From Sitta carolinensis (Eukaryota; Chordata; Aves; Passeriformes; Sittidae): a DNA stretch of 64,000 nucleotides. Positions 1-31,059 of this stretch are shown piece after piece. Location: contig CM063289.1 of assembly GCA_032173965.1 (NCBI GenBank), forward strand, positions 30,174,690 through 30,238,689, in the 5' to 3' direction. Each line of letters opens with the position of its first letter. The stretch's first letter is position 1. Made by a program: the position numbers and the translations under genes. Under the pieces are notes generated by a model. The model worked only from the letters and a program-made list of their open reading frames with translations. It was not told the DNA's origin and did no database searches.

Positions 1-299
1 CTGTAAATCAAATTAAAGTACAAAGGCAGAGCAGAGGTTTAATTTCACGATTTTCACGTTATTTTTGCACAATTCTCTTTTTTTTAAGAGCTCTCAGAAT
101 GGGCTGGCTGGGATTTGTGTTTCATTTTTTCCCAGTTAAAAAGCAAATGTTGAGAAAAGCAATTTTTTTGTGGCTAAATTTTTAGGGTAAAAATTCCTGC
201 ATTAAGGCAAGGATCTCCTCAGGGGTTTCCAAAAGGGTTTTTAAAAAAAAAACTGCCTCACTTTTAAAAATCAGGGCAGAAATTCAGAATTTCAGCCTC

Positions 300-3065
300 T
301 GAAATTAAAGAAAGGGCAGAGCCAAGACAGTGGAACTCCCTGCTATGATAATAATTTATTAATAAATTTAATTAAAATTATAATATATTTAAAATAATTG
401 ATTTTATGTATTTAAAATTAAGAATTTTATACTCTTCATTTAGAGAAGAATGGGCAGAGCCAAGAGAGTGCAACTCCCTGCCATGATATTAATTTATTAA
501 GAAATATATTTAGAATATATTTTAAATAAAATAACTGATTTTCTCTATTTAAAATTAGAATTTCCTCCTCTTCACTTAGAGAATGGGCAGAGCCAAGACA
601 GTGGAACTCCCTGCCATGATATTAATTATTAAGAAATATATTTAGAATTATAATATATTGAAAGGAATTGATTTTTATATTTAATTAGAATTTTACTCTT
701 CATTAAAGAATGGGCAGAGCCAAGACAGTGGATCTCCTACCATGATTTATTTATAATATATTTAAATATATTTTAAATGAAATAATTGATTTTCTCTATT
801 TAAAATTAGAATTTCATCCTCTTATTAAGAATGGCAGAGCCAAGACAGTGGAATCTTCCTACCATGATATTAATTTATTAGATATATTTAAATATATATT
901 TAATGAAATATGATTTTCTCTATTTAAAATTATGATTTATCCTTTTCATTAAAGAATGGGCAGAGCCAAGACAGTGAACTCCCTGCCATGATATAATTTA
1001 TTAATAAATATATTGTAAAATAAATAATATTGATTCTCTATTTAAAATTAAGAATTTCTCCTCTAATTAAGAATGTGGAGAGCAAGACAGTGGAACTCCC
1101 TACCATGATTTAATTTATTAAAGAAATATATTTTAGATGAAATAATTGATTTTCTCTATTTAAATTTAAGAATTTATCCTCATAAAGAATGGGCAGAGCC
1201 AAGACAGTGAACTCCCTACCATGATAATAATTTATTAATAAATATATTGTAAATATATTTAATGAAATTAGATTTTCTCTATTTAAAATTCAGAATTTCC
1301 TCCCCTCCACTGAGAGAATGGGCAGAGCCAAGACAGTGGAACTCCCTACCATGATGTTTAATTTATTAAAATATATTTTAGATGAAATAATTGATTTTCT
1401 CTATTTAAATTTAGAATTTCCTCCCTCCACTGAGAGAATGGGCAGAGCCAAGACAGTGGAACTTCCCTACCTGATATTTTATTAAAAATGTAAATATATT
1501 TAAATGAAATAATTGATTTTCTCTATTTAAAATTAGAATTTCCTCCCCTTCACTAGAAAAATGGGCAGAGCCAAGACAGTGGAACTTCCTACCATTGATT
1601 TTAATTATTATAAATATATTTTAAATAAAATAATTGATTTTCTCTATTTAAAATTGAGGATTTCCTCCCCTTCACTGAGAGAATGGGCAGAGCCAAGACA
1701 GTGGAACTTCTACCATGATTTTAATTTATTAATATATTTTAAATAAAATAATTGATTTTCTCTATTTAAAATTGAGAATTTCCTGCCCTCCACTGAGAGA
1801 ATGGGCAGAGCCAAGACAGTGGAACTCCCTACCATGATATTAATTATAATAAGTAAATATATTGTAAATGAAAATAATTGATTTTCTCTATTTAAAATTC
1901 AGATTTCCTCCCCTCACTGAGAGAATGGGCAGAGCCAAGACAGTGGAACTTCCTGCCATGATATTAAATTATTAATAAATATATTTTAAATAAAATAATT
2001 GATTTTCTCTATTTAAAATTGAGGATTTCCTCCCCTTCACTGAGAAAATGGGCAGAGCCAAGACAGTGGAACTCCTCCTGATATTAAATTATTAAAAATA
2101 TTTAAATTATAAAAATTGATTTTCTTATTTAAAATTAGATTTCTCCTTCATAGAGAGAATGGGCAGAGCCAAGACAGTGGAACTTTCCCCCCATGAATTA
2201 AATTATTACGAAATATATTTTAATGAAATATATTTTCTCTATTTAAATTATGGAATTCCTCCCTTCACTGAGAGAATGGGCAGAGCCAAGACAGTGAACT
2301 CCCTGCCATGATATTAAATTATTAAGAAATATATTTTAAATAAAATAATTGATTTTCTCTATTTAAAATTGAGGATTTCCTCCCTTCACTGAGAAAATGG
2401 GCAGAGCCAAGACAGTGGAACTTCCTACCATGATTTAATTTTTTAATAAATATATTTAAATAAAATAATTGATTTTCTCTATTTAAAATTGAGATTTCCT
2501 CCCCTTCACTGAGAGAATGGGCAGAGCCAAGACAGTGGAACTTCCTACCATGATATTAAATTTATTAATAAATATTAATTATTTAGATGAAATCATTGCA
2601 TTTCTCATTTAGAATGGAGAATTTCCTGCCCTCCACTGAGAGAATGGGCAGAGCCAAGACAGTGCAACTCCTGCCATGATATTAAATTATTAATAAATAT
2701 ATTTTAAATAAAATAATTGATTTTCTCTATTTAAAATTGAGAATTTCCTCCTCTTCACTGAGAGAATGGGCAGAGCCAAGACAGTGGAACTTCCTACCAT
2801 GATATTAATTTATTAATAAATATATTGTAAATGAAATAATTGATTTTCTCTATTTAAAATTGAGGATTTCCTCCCCTTCACTTAGAAAATGGGCAGAGCC
2901 AAGACAGTGGAACTTCCTACCATGATATTAATTTATTAATAAATATATTGTAAATGAAATAATTGATTTTCTCTATTTAAAATTGAGAATTTCCTGCCCT
3001 CCACTGAGAGAATGGGCAGAGCCAAGACAGTGCAACTCCCTGCCATGATATTAATTGATTAAGAA
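300..3065. repeat. AT-rich satellite, period about 122 bp, about 23 copies
   Basis: Each unit carries the core CAGAGCCAAGACAGTG, followed by an AT-rich block (ATTAATTTATTAATAAATAT) and TTTTCTCTATTTAAAATT. Cores occur at about 314, 455, 591, 715, 835, 961, 1078, 1194, 1322, 1442, 1564, 1687, 1803, 1929, 2049, 2163, 2280, 2402, 2522, 2647, 2769, 2893 and 3015. Copies below about 2300 carry many single-base losses; copies above are cleaner. Confidence 0.97.
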
Positions 3066-3157
3066 ATATACTGTAAATATATTTTCGATGAAATCACTGC
3101 CTTTCTGCATGTAGAATGGAGAATTTCCTGCCCTCCCTCCCCGAGGGCAGCACCCAC

Positions 3158-3196
3158 CTGGCTGGGCGTGTGGATCACATCAAACTCCTTGACCAA
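3158..3196 (-). other. Candidate 39-nt internal exon, identity unknown
   Basis: On the minus strand a pyrimidine tract ending CCCTTGCAG precedes 39 nt that end at CAG before GTGGGT. Only phase 0 is open and it reads LVKEFDVIHTPSQ. The phase is compatible with SERBP1 exon 7, so it could be a cassette exon in the last intron, or an exon of another minus-strand gene. I do not recognise the peptide. It begins immediately beside the 122-bp satellite. Confidence 0.45.
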
Positions 3197-3454
3197 CTGC
3201 AAGGGAACAAAGGCAACACAAGATCAGGGCAGGAACACTTGGGATGATTTCCTAGCAGCATTCCTGGAGAGGGGCACTGAGAGCACAGCATCACTGCTGA
3301 ATTTCAGTGCCCTGGAAGAGTTGGAGTGTGGGCAGGAGAGAGGCACAATGAGGGACAGGCAAAGTGTGGAGGCTGTGTCTGCTCCGTGGGATAGAAAGGA
3401 GGGGGAAGAAGGACAGCAAATGAAAATAAAAATTAAATGGGGTGGAATAAAAAT

Positions 3455-3975
3455 ACAATAAAATAAAATAAAATAAAAATAAATAAATTAAAATTAAAAT
3501 AAAAAATAAAATAAAAAGAAATGAAAAATAAAAATGAATGAAAAAATAAAAATGAATGAAAAAATAAAAATGAATGAAAAAATAAAAATAAATGAAAAAA
3601 TAAAAATGAATGAAAAAATAAAAATGAATGAAAAAATAAAAATGAATGAAAAAATAAAAATAAATGAAAAAATAAAAATAAGAATAAAATAAAATTTAAA
3701 AAAATAAAATAAAAATAAAATAAAAATAAAAAATAAAATAAAAACAGAATAAAAATAAAATAAAAATGAAATAAATAAAAAAATTAAAAATAAAATATGA
3801 ATATAAAATAAAAAAATAATTAAAACTAAAAATAAAACTAAAAAAACCTAAAAAAACCCTAAAAAAACCCCTAAAAAACCCCCTAAAATAAAAACTAAAA
3901 TAAAAACTAAAATAAAAACTAAAATAAAAACCAAAATAAAAACCAAAATAAAAACCAAAATAAAAACCAAATAAG
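3455..3975. repeat. A-rich low-complexity tract
   Basis: Irregular AAAATAAAATAAA repeats, then ten-odd copies of AAATAAAAATGAATG, then AAACCCCCTA-type and CCAAAATAAAAA repeats. The open frames read across it (FYFGFYFG series on the minus strand) are repeat by-products. Confidence 0.95.
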
Positions 3976-4269
3976 CTCCACCAGTGCTTCAACTTCACCT
4001 GCTCCCACTCAGGACGTTTCCAGGGGATCCCTCCTGGTGTCTTAGCACCAAAGAACAAAAATATTATTGGAGGGGAGAGAAAAAGCAGGAAAAAAATCCA
4101 GGAAGAGCCCTGGGAGCAGGGGGAAAATGGGAATTCCTGGGTTCAGCTGGGCAGGCTCCTGCCTGGGGGGAAACCTCAGGGCTCACTCCACCTGGGCACA
4201 GAGCTGCAAAAAAGGCATTGTGCACCTGGAGAGACCCAGAGAGGCACTGCTGAACAAAATAAAATAAAT

Positions 4270-5175
4270 TCATCCTTTTGTGTTTGGTAACACTGCCCGG
4301 ACATTCCTAACAAGCTGGTTTGAAGGAAATTCTGCATAAAAACTCTTTTCACCTGGGTTTAAAACAAGTGTTTGCTGCAGGTTTAGACACAGACAGGCAA
4401 TTTTTAAAAATTCATCCTTTGTGTTTCTGTAACCCTGCTCAAACATTCCTAACAGCCTGGTTTGAAGGAAATTTTGCACAAAACTCTTTTCACTTGGTTT
4501 TAAAACAAGTGTTTGCTGCACTTGTTTTAGACACAGACAGGAAATTTTTAAAAAATTCATCCTTTTTTGTGTTTGATAACACTGCTCAAGCATTCCTAAT
4601 AACCTGCTTTGAAGCAAATTCTGCATAAAAACTCCTTTCACTTGGGTTTAAAACAAGTGTTTGCTGCAGGTTTAGACACACACAGGCAATTTTTAAAAAT
4701 TCACCTTTTTTGTGTTTGGTAACACTGCTCGGACATTCCTAACAAGCTGGTTTGAAGGAAATTCTGCATAAAAACTCTTTTCACCTGGGTTTAAAACAAG
4801 TGTTTGCTGCAGGTTTAGACACAGACAGGCAATTTTTAAAAATTCATCCTTTTGTGTTTCTGTAACCCTGCTCAAACATTCCTAACAGCCTGGTTTGAAG
4901 GAAATTTTGCACAAAACTCTTTTCACTTGGTTTTAAAACAAGTGTTTGCTGCACTTGTTTTAGACACAGACAGGAAATTTTTAAAAAATTCATCCTTTTT
5001 TGTGTTTGATAACACTGCTCAAGCATTCCTAATAACCTGCTTTGAAGCAAATTCTGCATAAAAACTCTTTTCACCTGGGTTTTAAAACAAGTGTTTGCTG
5101 CAGGTTTAGACACAGACAGGCAATTTTTAAAAATTCACCCTCTCTTGTGTTTTTATAACCCTGCTCCAACACTCC
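4270..5175. repeat. Tandem repeat of about 144 bp with a three-unit higher-order period
   Basis: Units share CATTCCTAACAAGCTGGTTT, AAAACAAGTGTTTGCTGCA and GACACAGACAGG. Three diverged units form a block of about 431 bp that is repeated almost exactly (4304 and 4735 begin the same text), followed by a further partial unit to about 5175. Confidence 0.95.
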
Positions 5176-5230
5176 TAACAAGCTGGTTTGAAGGAAATTT
5201 TGCACCAAAGTGTGAAGGCTGCTGGACCTG

Positions 5231-5303
5231 TGTAGTCTGAGGCTCCTGAGCCTGAAGTTTCTGAGTTTCTAACCTCGAGTTTCTTCAGGAGCCTCACACT
5301 ACA
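5231..5303. mobile_element. Short palindromic (foldback) element
   Basis: The 73-bp element starts TGTAGTCTGAGGCTCCTGA and ends with its near-perfect inverse TCAGGAGCCTCACACTACA. It is flanked by GACCTG (5225-5230) and GACCCTG (5304-5310), an imperfect target duplication. It is related to the longer element at 18898-19062. Confidence 0.6.
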
Positions 5304-5549
5304 GACCCTGAGAGCATTCCCTGAGTTAGGAGACTGAGAGGGCTCTCTCCCAGCACAGCCAGGATATGCCAGGGCACCCCTGGTCTGTCCCTGGCACCCC
5401 CTGCCCACCCCTGTGCCCCTCAGTCACTCCCACCCCCCCGAACCCTTTGTTCTGCCCTGGCATTGGTCCTGCTGCTCTCTGAGCCCCCCCAGCCCTGCCC
5501 TTGAACCTGGCCCCTTCCCCTGGGCTGAACAAACACCTGTGGAACCTGT

Positions 5550-5710
5550 GGAACCCACCCACGGACCTGAACCCACCCGTGGAACCCACCCACGGACCTG
5601 AGCCCACCCGTGGAACCCACACACGGACCTGAACCCACCCACTGACCTGAGCCCACCCGTGGAACCCACCCACGGACCTGAACCCACCCGTGGAACCCAC
5701 CCACGGACCC
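5550..5710. repeat. Minisatellite, about 15/30-bp period
   Basis: Repeats of GTGGAACCCACCCACGGAC and CCTGAACCCACC. Several frames are open across it on the minus strand because the period is a multiple of three. Confidence 0.92.
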
Positions 5711-5714
5711 TTCC

Positions 5715-24036
<18,322 letters not shown>

Positions 24037-24589
24037 GATGGGCCCCCGTCGGCGGGATCCTGCGCGGATGCTACCGGGCCCCCCGCGCCCTGCTCGCTGC
24101 CGCACAAGATGGCGGGCCCTGAGGAGACGCGCTTCTCTTCCGGCGCGGCCACATCCGGGCACCTCCGCCGGGAGGGCGGGCGGGCGCTGCAGCGCCGCCG
24201 GCGGCCGCGCCGCGAACTGCGCGCGCATTGTGTGAGGCGGCCGCCGGGCTTTCCCGCCGCGGACTCCACCAAAATGAGCGCGGGGAGGGGGGAACGGCTC
24301 GGCGGGGGAGGCTCCGCCCCGTCCCGCACCGCCTCCCGCCTCCCCCGGCGACCCCCGCGCCTCGCTCGCCGGTGGTAGCGCCCGCGTGTGGGCTCCCTCG
24401 GAAATAAAAGCGGAATAAAGCGGGATTAAAGGGTTTGCCGTTATTGACTGTTAAAAAGTGGATTTCCAGGCCTGGATCTGAAAGTTAGGACGAGATTTCC
24501 CGCTTTCGTGGGTGTTTCTGCTCGTCCGGTTAGCGGACAGGCGTAGCGGGCAGCGGCGAGTGGAGGTGGTAGATGTTTGCGGTGTTAAT

Positions 24590-24960
24590 AGGCATTAACA
24601 TACGATTAACATAGCAATATACAGTATAAATAAAGACTGTCTATTGCTCTGTGTAATATACGGCATATTATAATACCTATGGTAATGTACAGTCAGTAAT
24701 AACATAATACATCGTGCATAATACAGAACCTGCAATACCCACTTAATATAATACCTATTGTACATTAATATTAATATATCGGTGTAATTGTATGTGAACA
24801 CACCACGATTATAATATTTGTATATTATAATATATATAGGTACTAGTGTCTGATTATACCCAAAAGGCATTATATCAAGACATAGATATTAAACATTATA
24901 TACATACATATCTATATATATAGATATATAGATATATATAAAACATAATAAACAGGTACA
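24590..24960. other. AT-rich low-complexity stretch
   Basis: An abrupt change from the CpG island to TATA/ATAT-rich sequence (TATATATAGATATATAGATA and similar). No gene seen. Confidence 0.7.
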
Positions 24961-27374
24961 AATTTGCCATGTCCTTCAAAACGCAATTTGATCGCTCACA
25001 GTCTATATCTCTTAAGTCATCAGAACATTTTGGCACCTGTTATAAAATAAACTTTGTGCTCAGCAAGGATGTCATTTCCAATATTTGCTTTGCCTGTTCC
25101 AAGAAGCTGGAAATAATTGCTTTAAAAATTAATTTAATTACACTTCTTCGGTCCTTGAATGTGTATTGCTCATGAATGCAAGACTCGACACCAACGGGTT
25201 TGGAAAAGTCCACAGTTTAATTTCTTCAAATAAATGATAAAATTTTTGGGGTTTTGGATTATTTTTATAATTCCCTGCAGTCCCTCAGCTCCCCGTGCTC
25301 ATTTTTTGGGAAGTTTTTAAGGAAACTGCAGTGACCCCGAGCGGGATCGCAGCCGCTCCCCCCACTCCTCGGGATGTGAATAATCACCATAAATTACACC
25401 CTAAAACCGAAAACATTCCCTTCCCGAAGCCTTTCAGGGATGAATCAAACAGCAACACCTAATTAAAAAAAATAATAATTAAAAAAAAAAAAAAACAAAA
25501 AAAGCAGCCTGGATGCCCCATCCCACGCTCCAAGGCCAGCGTTGCTTCACGCTCCCGTTCATTTGATGAACAAAACACGCTCGGATCCCTGACGTGCTTT
25601 GGCCAGATGGCACCGGCAGCTTTCTGGGAAGGGATTTGCTGGGGGAAATGGGCTGCCTGCCTTCCAAGGGTTGGGATTTGCAGCTCCCAGGGAAGCTGGA
25701 GCATCTGCCTTTTGTTGGGTTCCGAAGGGCAGCGCCCGGATTCCCGCTCGGAATGCCGCGATTTTCCACTGGGTTAAAAAGGTTTGGGAGCTGCTCTTCG
25801 AGTTAAACACGTGCTGAACTCGGGATGAGGGCAGGGTTAGGGGGGATATTGGGCAGGAATTCCTGGATGTGAGGGTTGGGAGTGCATTTTGGGAATGCTC
25901 AAAGCCAGGTTGGAGCGACCCGGGACGGTGAAAACCTGCACGTGGCAGGGCTGTAAAGCCCTTTGCAACCCAAACCGTTCCGTTCTCTGATGAAAACAGA
26001 TTTGAGATATTTGATACAAACAGGGAAAGGGATCTCCAGGTGGACACGATTCCCAGAGTTGTGTGTTCCGTGCAGAATTGCAGCCTCAGGCAGCTCCGGG
26101 AGTGTCACACCCCGTGCCTGCACGGTGCTGTTTGCATTCAAACGGCCCCACACGGGTCAAAAGTCCAAAAGACAAGCTCACCCGTGAGTATAATTCCCAG
26201 TTTTCAGGCACTTCTGGCCTCAAGACAGCATTACCAACCCTAACATTAAAAGAAGGGTGTTTGAAATACTTAAACTGAAAGGAAGCCTTGACACCGAGGG
26301 CAGATCCTAGTGCTGTACCCACACGGGAGTGGTTGCTCCTGGGAAGGAGCAGGACAGGACAGAAGTCACCTGAGTTTAAGCCTAATTTGAAAACAGCTCA
26401 TTAACTGTCCCATTGAAAGTGTGTTTTTCCCAGCGGCCAGGCACAGCTCTGCAGGAATCGCAGCCCGCGCTGGCTCAGGACACAGATCACCAGCGAGGGG
26501 AGGATGCACAGCAGGCTCTGCATCCCGAGGCACCAGCAGGCAGCGAGGGAGTGACTAAAAATCACACAGAGACCTTCCAGGAGCTGCCCCCCGGAGCTGG
26601 GCTGGCTCCTTGCGTCCCCCCCGTGTGACAGAGGCGCGTCCTCCTCTCCCACTGGAGCAAAGCAGCCCTTCCAGCAGCCACAGGAGCACATTCCCAGGGC
26701 TATTTCTGGCTGGCACATGCAGATTTCCCACCTAAGGAGCTGCTCCCGAGCTGCTGCCCAAAAGAGGCCCGGAGAGCCTTCGGACACGCTGCACTCCTCT
26801 GCTATTCCCAAGCTTTGCCAGCAGCTGTCAGCTGCCTGCTTAATAAGCAGGAATAGGAAATGCAGCAAGTTCACAGCAGGGAGAAAAGTATTCGACTGGG
26901 TCCTTGCTCCATTCCAAAATCACGCTTTTCCTGATTTTGTGACTTTATAAATCTGATTGGTGGGGTTTTCAGCTATTTTGCTGTTGGTATAGGCTGTATA
27001 TGGACAGGAGGGTGTTGCTTGGAGGTTTTTTTTTGACAGGAATCTTCCCTTAGGCTGGACTTGATGATCTTGGATGCCTTTTCCAACTTTAATGGTTCTG
27101 TGATTCTAGGCCACAGGAAATGGAGGGATTGCTTCCAAATAAAGTCAAGCTCGGCCATGGCTTCTGAGTATGAAAAAATTCACATACATCACAGAGAAAT
27201 GCAGCAACTTCTCAGCTCGTGTCCACACGTGGATCCCTTCTGAGAAGAACTCCCAGAATTAACCAGCACTGCCCAGCTGGACAGCAGGAATGAGAAGGAG
27301 AAGGCAGAGCTCACGAGGACATCCACACTTTTTTATCCTCCCACATATTCTGCTCATTTCAGCACATCGCTACT

Positions 27375-27408
<34 letters not shown>

Positions 27409-29230
27409 CCTTTAATATGGCAGAAAACGCAGCAGTTTCATTATGAGGAGGGCTGTAAACATGTGAATAACAGCAGTATTTCTCCCCCTAAGTACGTGCA
27501 GTGAAAAACGCCCTCCCACAGCATTGCTCTGTGCTTTAAAATGTGCACAGACAAGCGAAGCAAATCATGCAGACGCAGAACTTGGCTTGTAAATTAAGGC
27601 AGACTAATTGGGCTCTGCCTGAACTTTCTTCCCCCTGAATCCTAAACAACCTGCCGAGCAAGTGCTCTTCCTTGGAGCAGTCAAGGTAAGAGGTATTTTT
27701 AGTTTGGAAAAGCAGCACTGGAGCTGTACAAAGCAGAAGGTCGGGTACAGCAAACACTCCTTCTGTCACTGCTATTTCTGTGAGCTGGGCTGATTCCTAT
27801 GAGCTGTGCTCCAGCCACCCCTTCCCTGGCTCCCAAAGCTGCAGAATGGTGGTGCCAGGAGGGGCTGGGGGGGTGGAATCATGGAATCACAGGGTGGGGT
27901 GGGGTGGAAAAACCGAAAAGCTCGTTCCATTCCACCTCCTGCCATGGACAAGGACACCTTCCACGAGTGCTCCAGCCTGGCCTTGGGCTGGGCACACAGG
28001 AGCCTCCTTGGCTGCAGTGATCAAACACCTCCCATGGAAAGTGCCCTGGAGGAGAGAGGCTTGGCCTTCCTAATCTGAAAAGATGGAGAAGAGGAGAAAA
28101 TTATGTTTCCCCTCCTAAGAAGCTTAGGAGAGCTCAAGCCCACTGGGATCACGGTGCTGTGAGACCGAGGGGAGCCTCCACACCCCAGCCCCCATCACTG
28201 CTGGGCTCAGCTCCTGGTGGGCACCAAGCCCTCCTGCCCGAGCCCCTCCAGCTGCCACCTCCAGCTCTCCCAGCAGCTCTTCCCAGGGTCATTACCGGGG
28301 GAAATTAGGGGGAAAAATTAGGAGGCGTCTCCATGGACCAGCCCAGGGCCAAGAGCAGCAGTGCTGAGAGCGCTGGGACGTGCCCAGGTGGAACCCGCTG
28401 GGCAGGCTGGTAACTGTCTGAGCAGGAATCTGCTCCTCCCTGCCAGCCCAAACTGCCTCTGCTTCCAGGGGCAGCTCCTGCCGGCACGGTGCTTGTGCCC
28501 ACTGCCCCCTCCCACGCCGGAGGGAATGCACCGGGCAGAGCAAAGGCTCCGTGTTTTCCTCCCCGTGTCGCTTCATTCCAGGCTGTCTGTGCTGGCTGTT
28601 CCAGGAAAGGGAACGCGTTAAAGCACAGAGCGTGGGGCTTGGGAGCGGGGCTTGCCCCACTCCTTCCCGACCTGCAGCAGCTCCTGCTGCCCCACAGCCT
28701 TAGTGCTGAGGGAATCGGGTGCCTGAGAGGGATACAGGGGTGCCAGCGATGGCTGGAACTCTCTAGCACGTGGGATGTGCACAGGAGCTCCAGTACCTGC
28801 CACAGCCACCTTGCAGCAGGCTGACTCACTGCCCTGTCTCCTGGACAGACAGACAGCCAAAATCTGGGCTGGCACTCTCTGTGGGGCACCGAAAACATGA
28901 AAACATGCCCCACGGTGACTCTGCCACCACGACTGTCCAGGAGACCCCCATGCAGCCATCCCCAGCCCCCGGGGAGCGAGGGTGGGGATGGACGGAGCTG
29001 TGCCCGGCACTGCTGCTCCAAACCCTGCTCGTTCTCTCCGTGCTGAAAACCAGCCCGTCCTGTTTGTGCACCCAGCCCGAGCAGGACGGGCCTCAGGGTG
29101 TGGAGGGCGGCCAAGGGAGCCGGGCTGGGCCGGGCTGCTGAGCCGGCAGCCCCGCCGGATCGCGGGGATTGCTGCGGAGCTGGGGCTGGAGAGCGCCCTG
29201 AGTCACCCGCAGCCACCCTGTCTGCGGAGG
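24961..29230. other. Intergenic DNA
   Basis: No gene recognised. CR1-like snippets occur near 25890-25995, 27045-27110 and 27860-28075, and a poly-T run at about 27378-27408. Open frames up to 329 residues on the minus strand (28305-29294) are G+C-driven. Confidence 0.5.
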
Positions 29231-29234
29231 GGCA

Positions 29235-29575
29235 GTGCCCAGCTTCATCATCCTCACCTTCATCACCCTCAGCCTGCCTGCTCACCTTCATCATCTCATT
29301 GCCTGCTCCTCATCACCTCATTCTGCCTGCTCACCTTCATCACCCTCACTGCCTGCTCACCTTCATCACCCTCATTCTGCCTGCTCACCTTCATCACCCT
29401 CACCTGCCTGCTCACCTTCATCATCCTCATTCTGCCTGCTCACCTTCATCACCTCACCTGCCTGTTCACCCTCACCATCCTTAGCCTGCTTTTTCACCTT
29501 CATCATCTCATTCTGCCTGCTCACCTTCATCACCTCACCTGCCTGCTCACCCTCACCATCCTCAGCCTGCCCCTC
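29235..29575. repeat. Minisatellite of about 24-27 bp
   Basis: Repeats of CTGCCTGCTCACCTTCATCA followed by CCCTCATT variants, about 12 copies. Confidence 0.93.
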
Positions 29576-30274
29576 CAGCAGGGGAGCACAGAGTTCATCT
29601 GCCACACAATAAAAAGGGCCTTTTGTGTTTTATGGAGCACGATGCAGGGCAGGAAGGAGTGCTGGTTTATTCTGGGGGCAGGGCTGGGTGAAGCAGGCAC
29701 AGTTTCCCACCTGGCAGCTGCAGGAGAGTGAGGAGCAGCAGCCTGGCCAAGCTCTTCCCTGCACCAGCTGAACCCTGAGCCTCGTGGCACTGGGATAACG
29801 CTCCTGGAGCAGGGATCAGTGCAACCCACCCCAGGCCCTCTCAAAGGGCTCCCAAAGCCCTTCTCAGAGGAGGGAACCGTCCCTAACACAGCCCAGCCCT
29901 TGTGCTCGGTGTTTCTTGTTTGCACATGGGGCAGGGTGTGCAGCCTGCTCCTCCTGCCTGCTCCTCCTGCCTGTTTGGGTTCTGGGAGGAGCCCAGCCCT
30001 GCAGGACCCCTGGGGAAGAGGGGAGATACCCTTGAGGCATGTGAGTGACCCTGTCAGCAGCTCCCCAGCGCCCCAGTTCTGGGCTGTGCTTGACTGAAAC
30101 AGGCTTGGGGCAAACTCCAGGATCTCGGTGGGAATCTGGGCAGAGCAGGGCGTGCAGGAGCAGCAGCTCCTGTGCAGGAACCAGGCACAGGGATTACACC
30201 ACCTCTGCCACCAGCACCATGCCAGGGTTGGGATGGGAGCCAGAGCCATTCCTGCCACTGCTGTCAGTCACAGG

Positions 30275-31055
30275 CCAGGCTGGAATTCCCGGGCTGATAT
30301 TGCCAGGTTGGAATTCCCAGGCTGGAATTCCTGGGTTGATATTCCCAGGCTGGAATTCCCAGGCTGGAATTCCCAGGCTGATATTGCCAGGTTGGAATTC
30401 CCAGGCTGGAATTCCTGGCTTGATATTCCCAGGCTGGAATTCCTAGGCTGAATCCCAGTGATATTCCAGGTTGGAATTCCCAGATTGATATTCCCAAGCT
30501 GGATTTTCCAGGCTGATATTCCCAGGCTGGTATTCCCAGGATGGAATTCTCGAGCTTCCCAGGCTGGAATTCTCAGGTTAATATTCCCAGGCCAATATTC
30601 CCAGGCTGGTATTCCCAGTCCGGAATTCCCAAGCTGGTACTCTCAGATCGATATTCCCAGGCTGGTATCCCCAGGCTGGTATTCCCAAGCTGGTACTCCC
30701 AGATCGATATTCCCTGGCCGACATTCCCAGGCTGGAATTCCCAAACTGGAACTCCCAGTATTCAGCCTGATCTGATTCCCAGCCTGGTACTCCCAGATCG
30801 ATATTCCCAGGCTGGCATTCCCAAGCTGGTACTCCCAGATCGATATTCCCAGGCTGGTATTCCCAAGCTGGTACTCCCAGATCGATATTCCCAGGCTGGT
30901 ATTCCCAGCCTGGTACTCCCAGATCGATATTCCCAGGCTGGTATTCCCAAGCTGGTACTCCCAGATCGATATTCCCAGGTTGGTATTCAGGTACTCCCAG
31001 ATCGATATTCCAGGTTGGTATTCCCAGTATCCGATCGACATTCCCAGGCTGGAAT
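30275..31055. repeat. Minisatellite built on a 15-bp unit
   Basis: CCCAGGCTGGAATTC and variants CCCAGGCTGATATTC, CCCAAGCTGGTACTC, CCCAGATCGATATTC. From about 30640 the variants form a higher-order 45-60 bp pattern. Frames are open on both strands because 15 is divisible by three. Confidence 0.95.
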
Positions 31056-31059
31056 CCCC

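Noticed and set aside
3168..3461. 97-residue plus-strand open frame over the 39-nt exon
   Set aside because: Antisense to well-formed splice sites; the sequence runs into A-rich repeats and shows no family resemblance.
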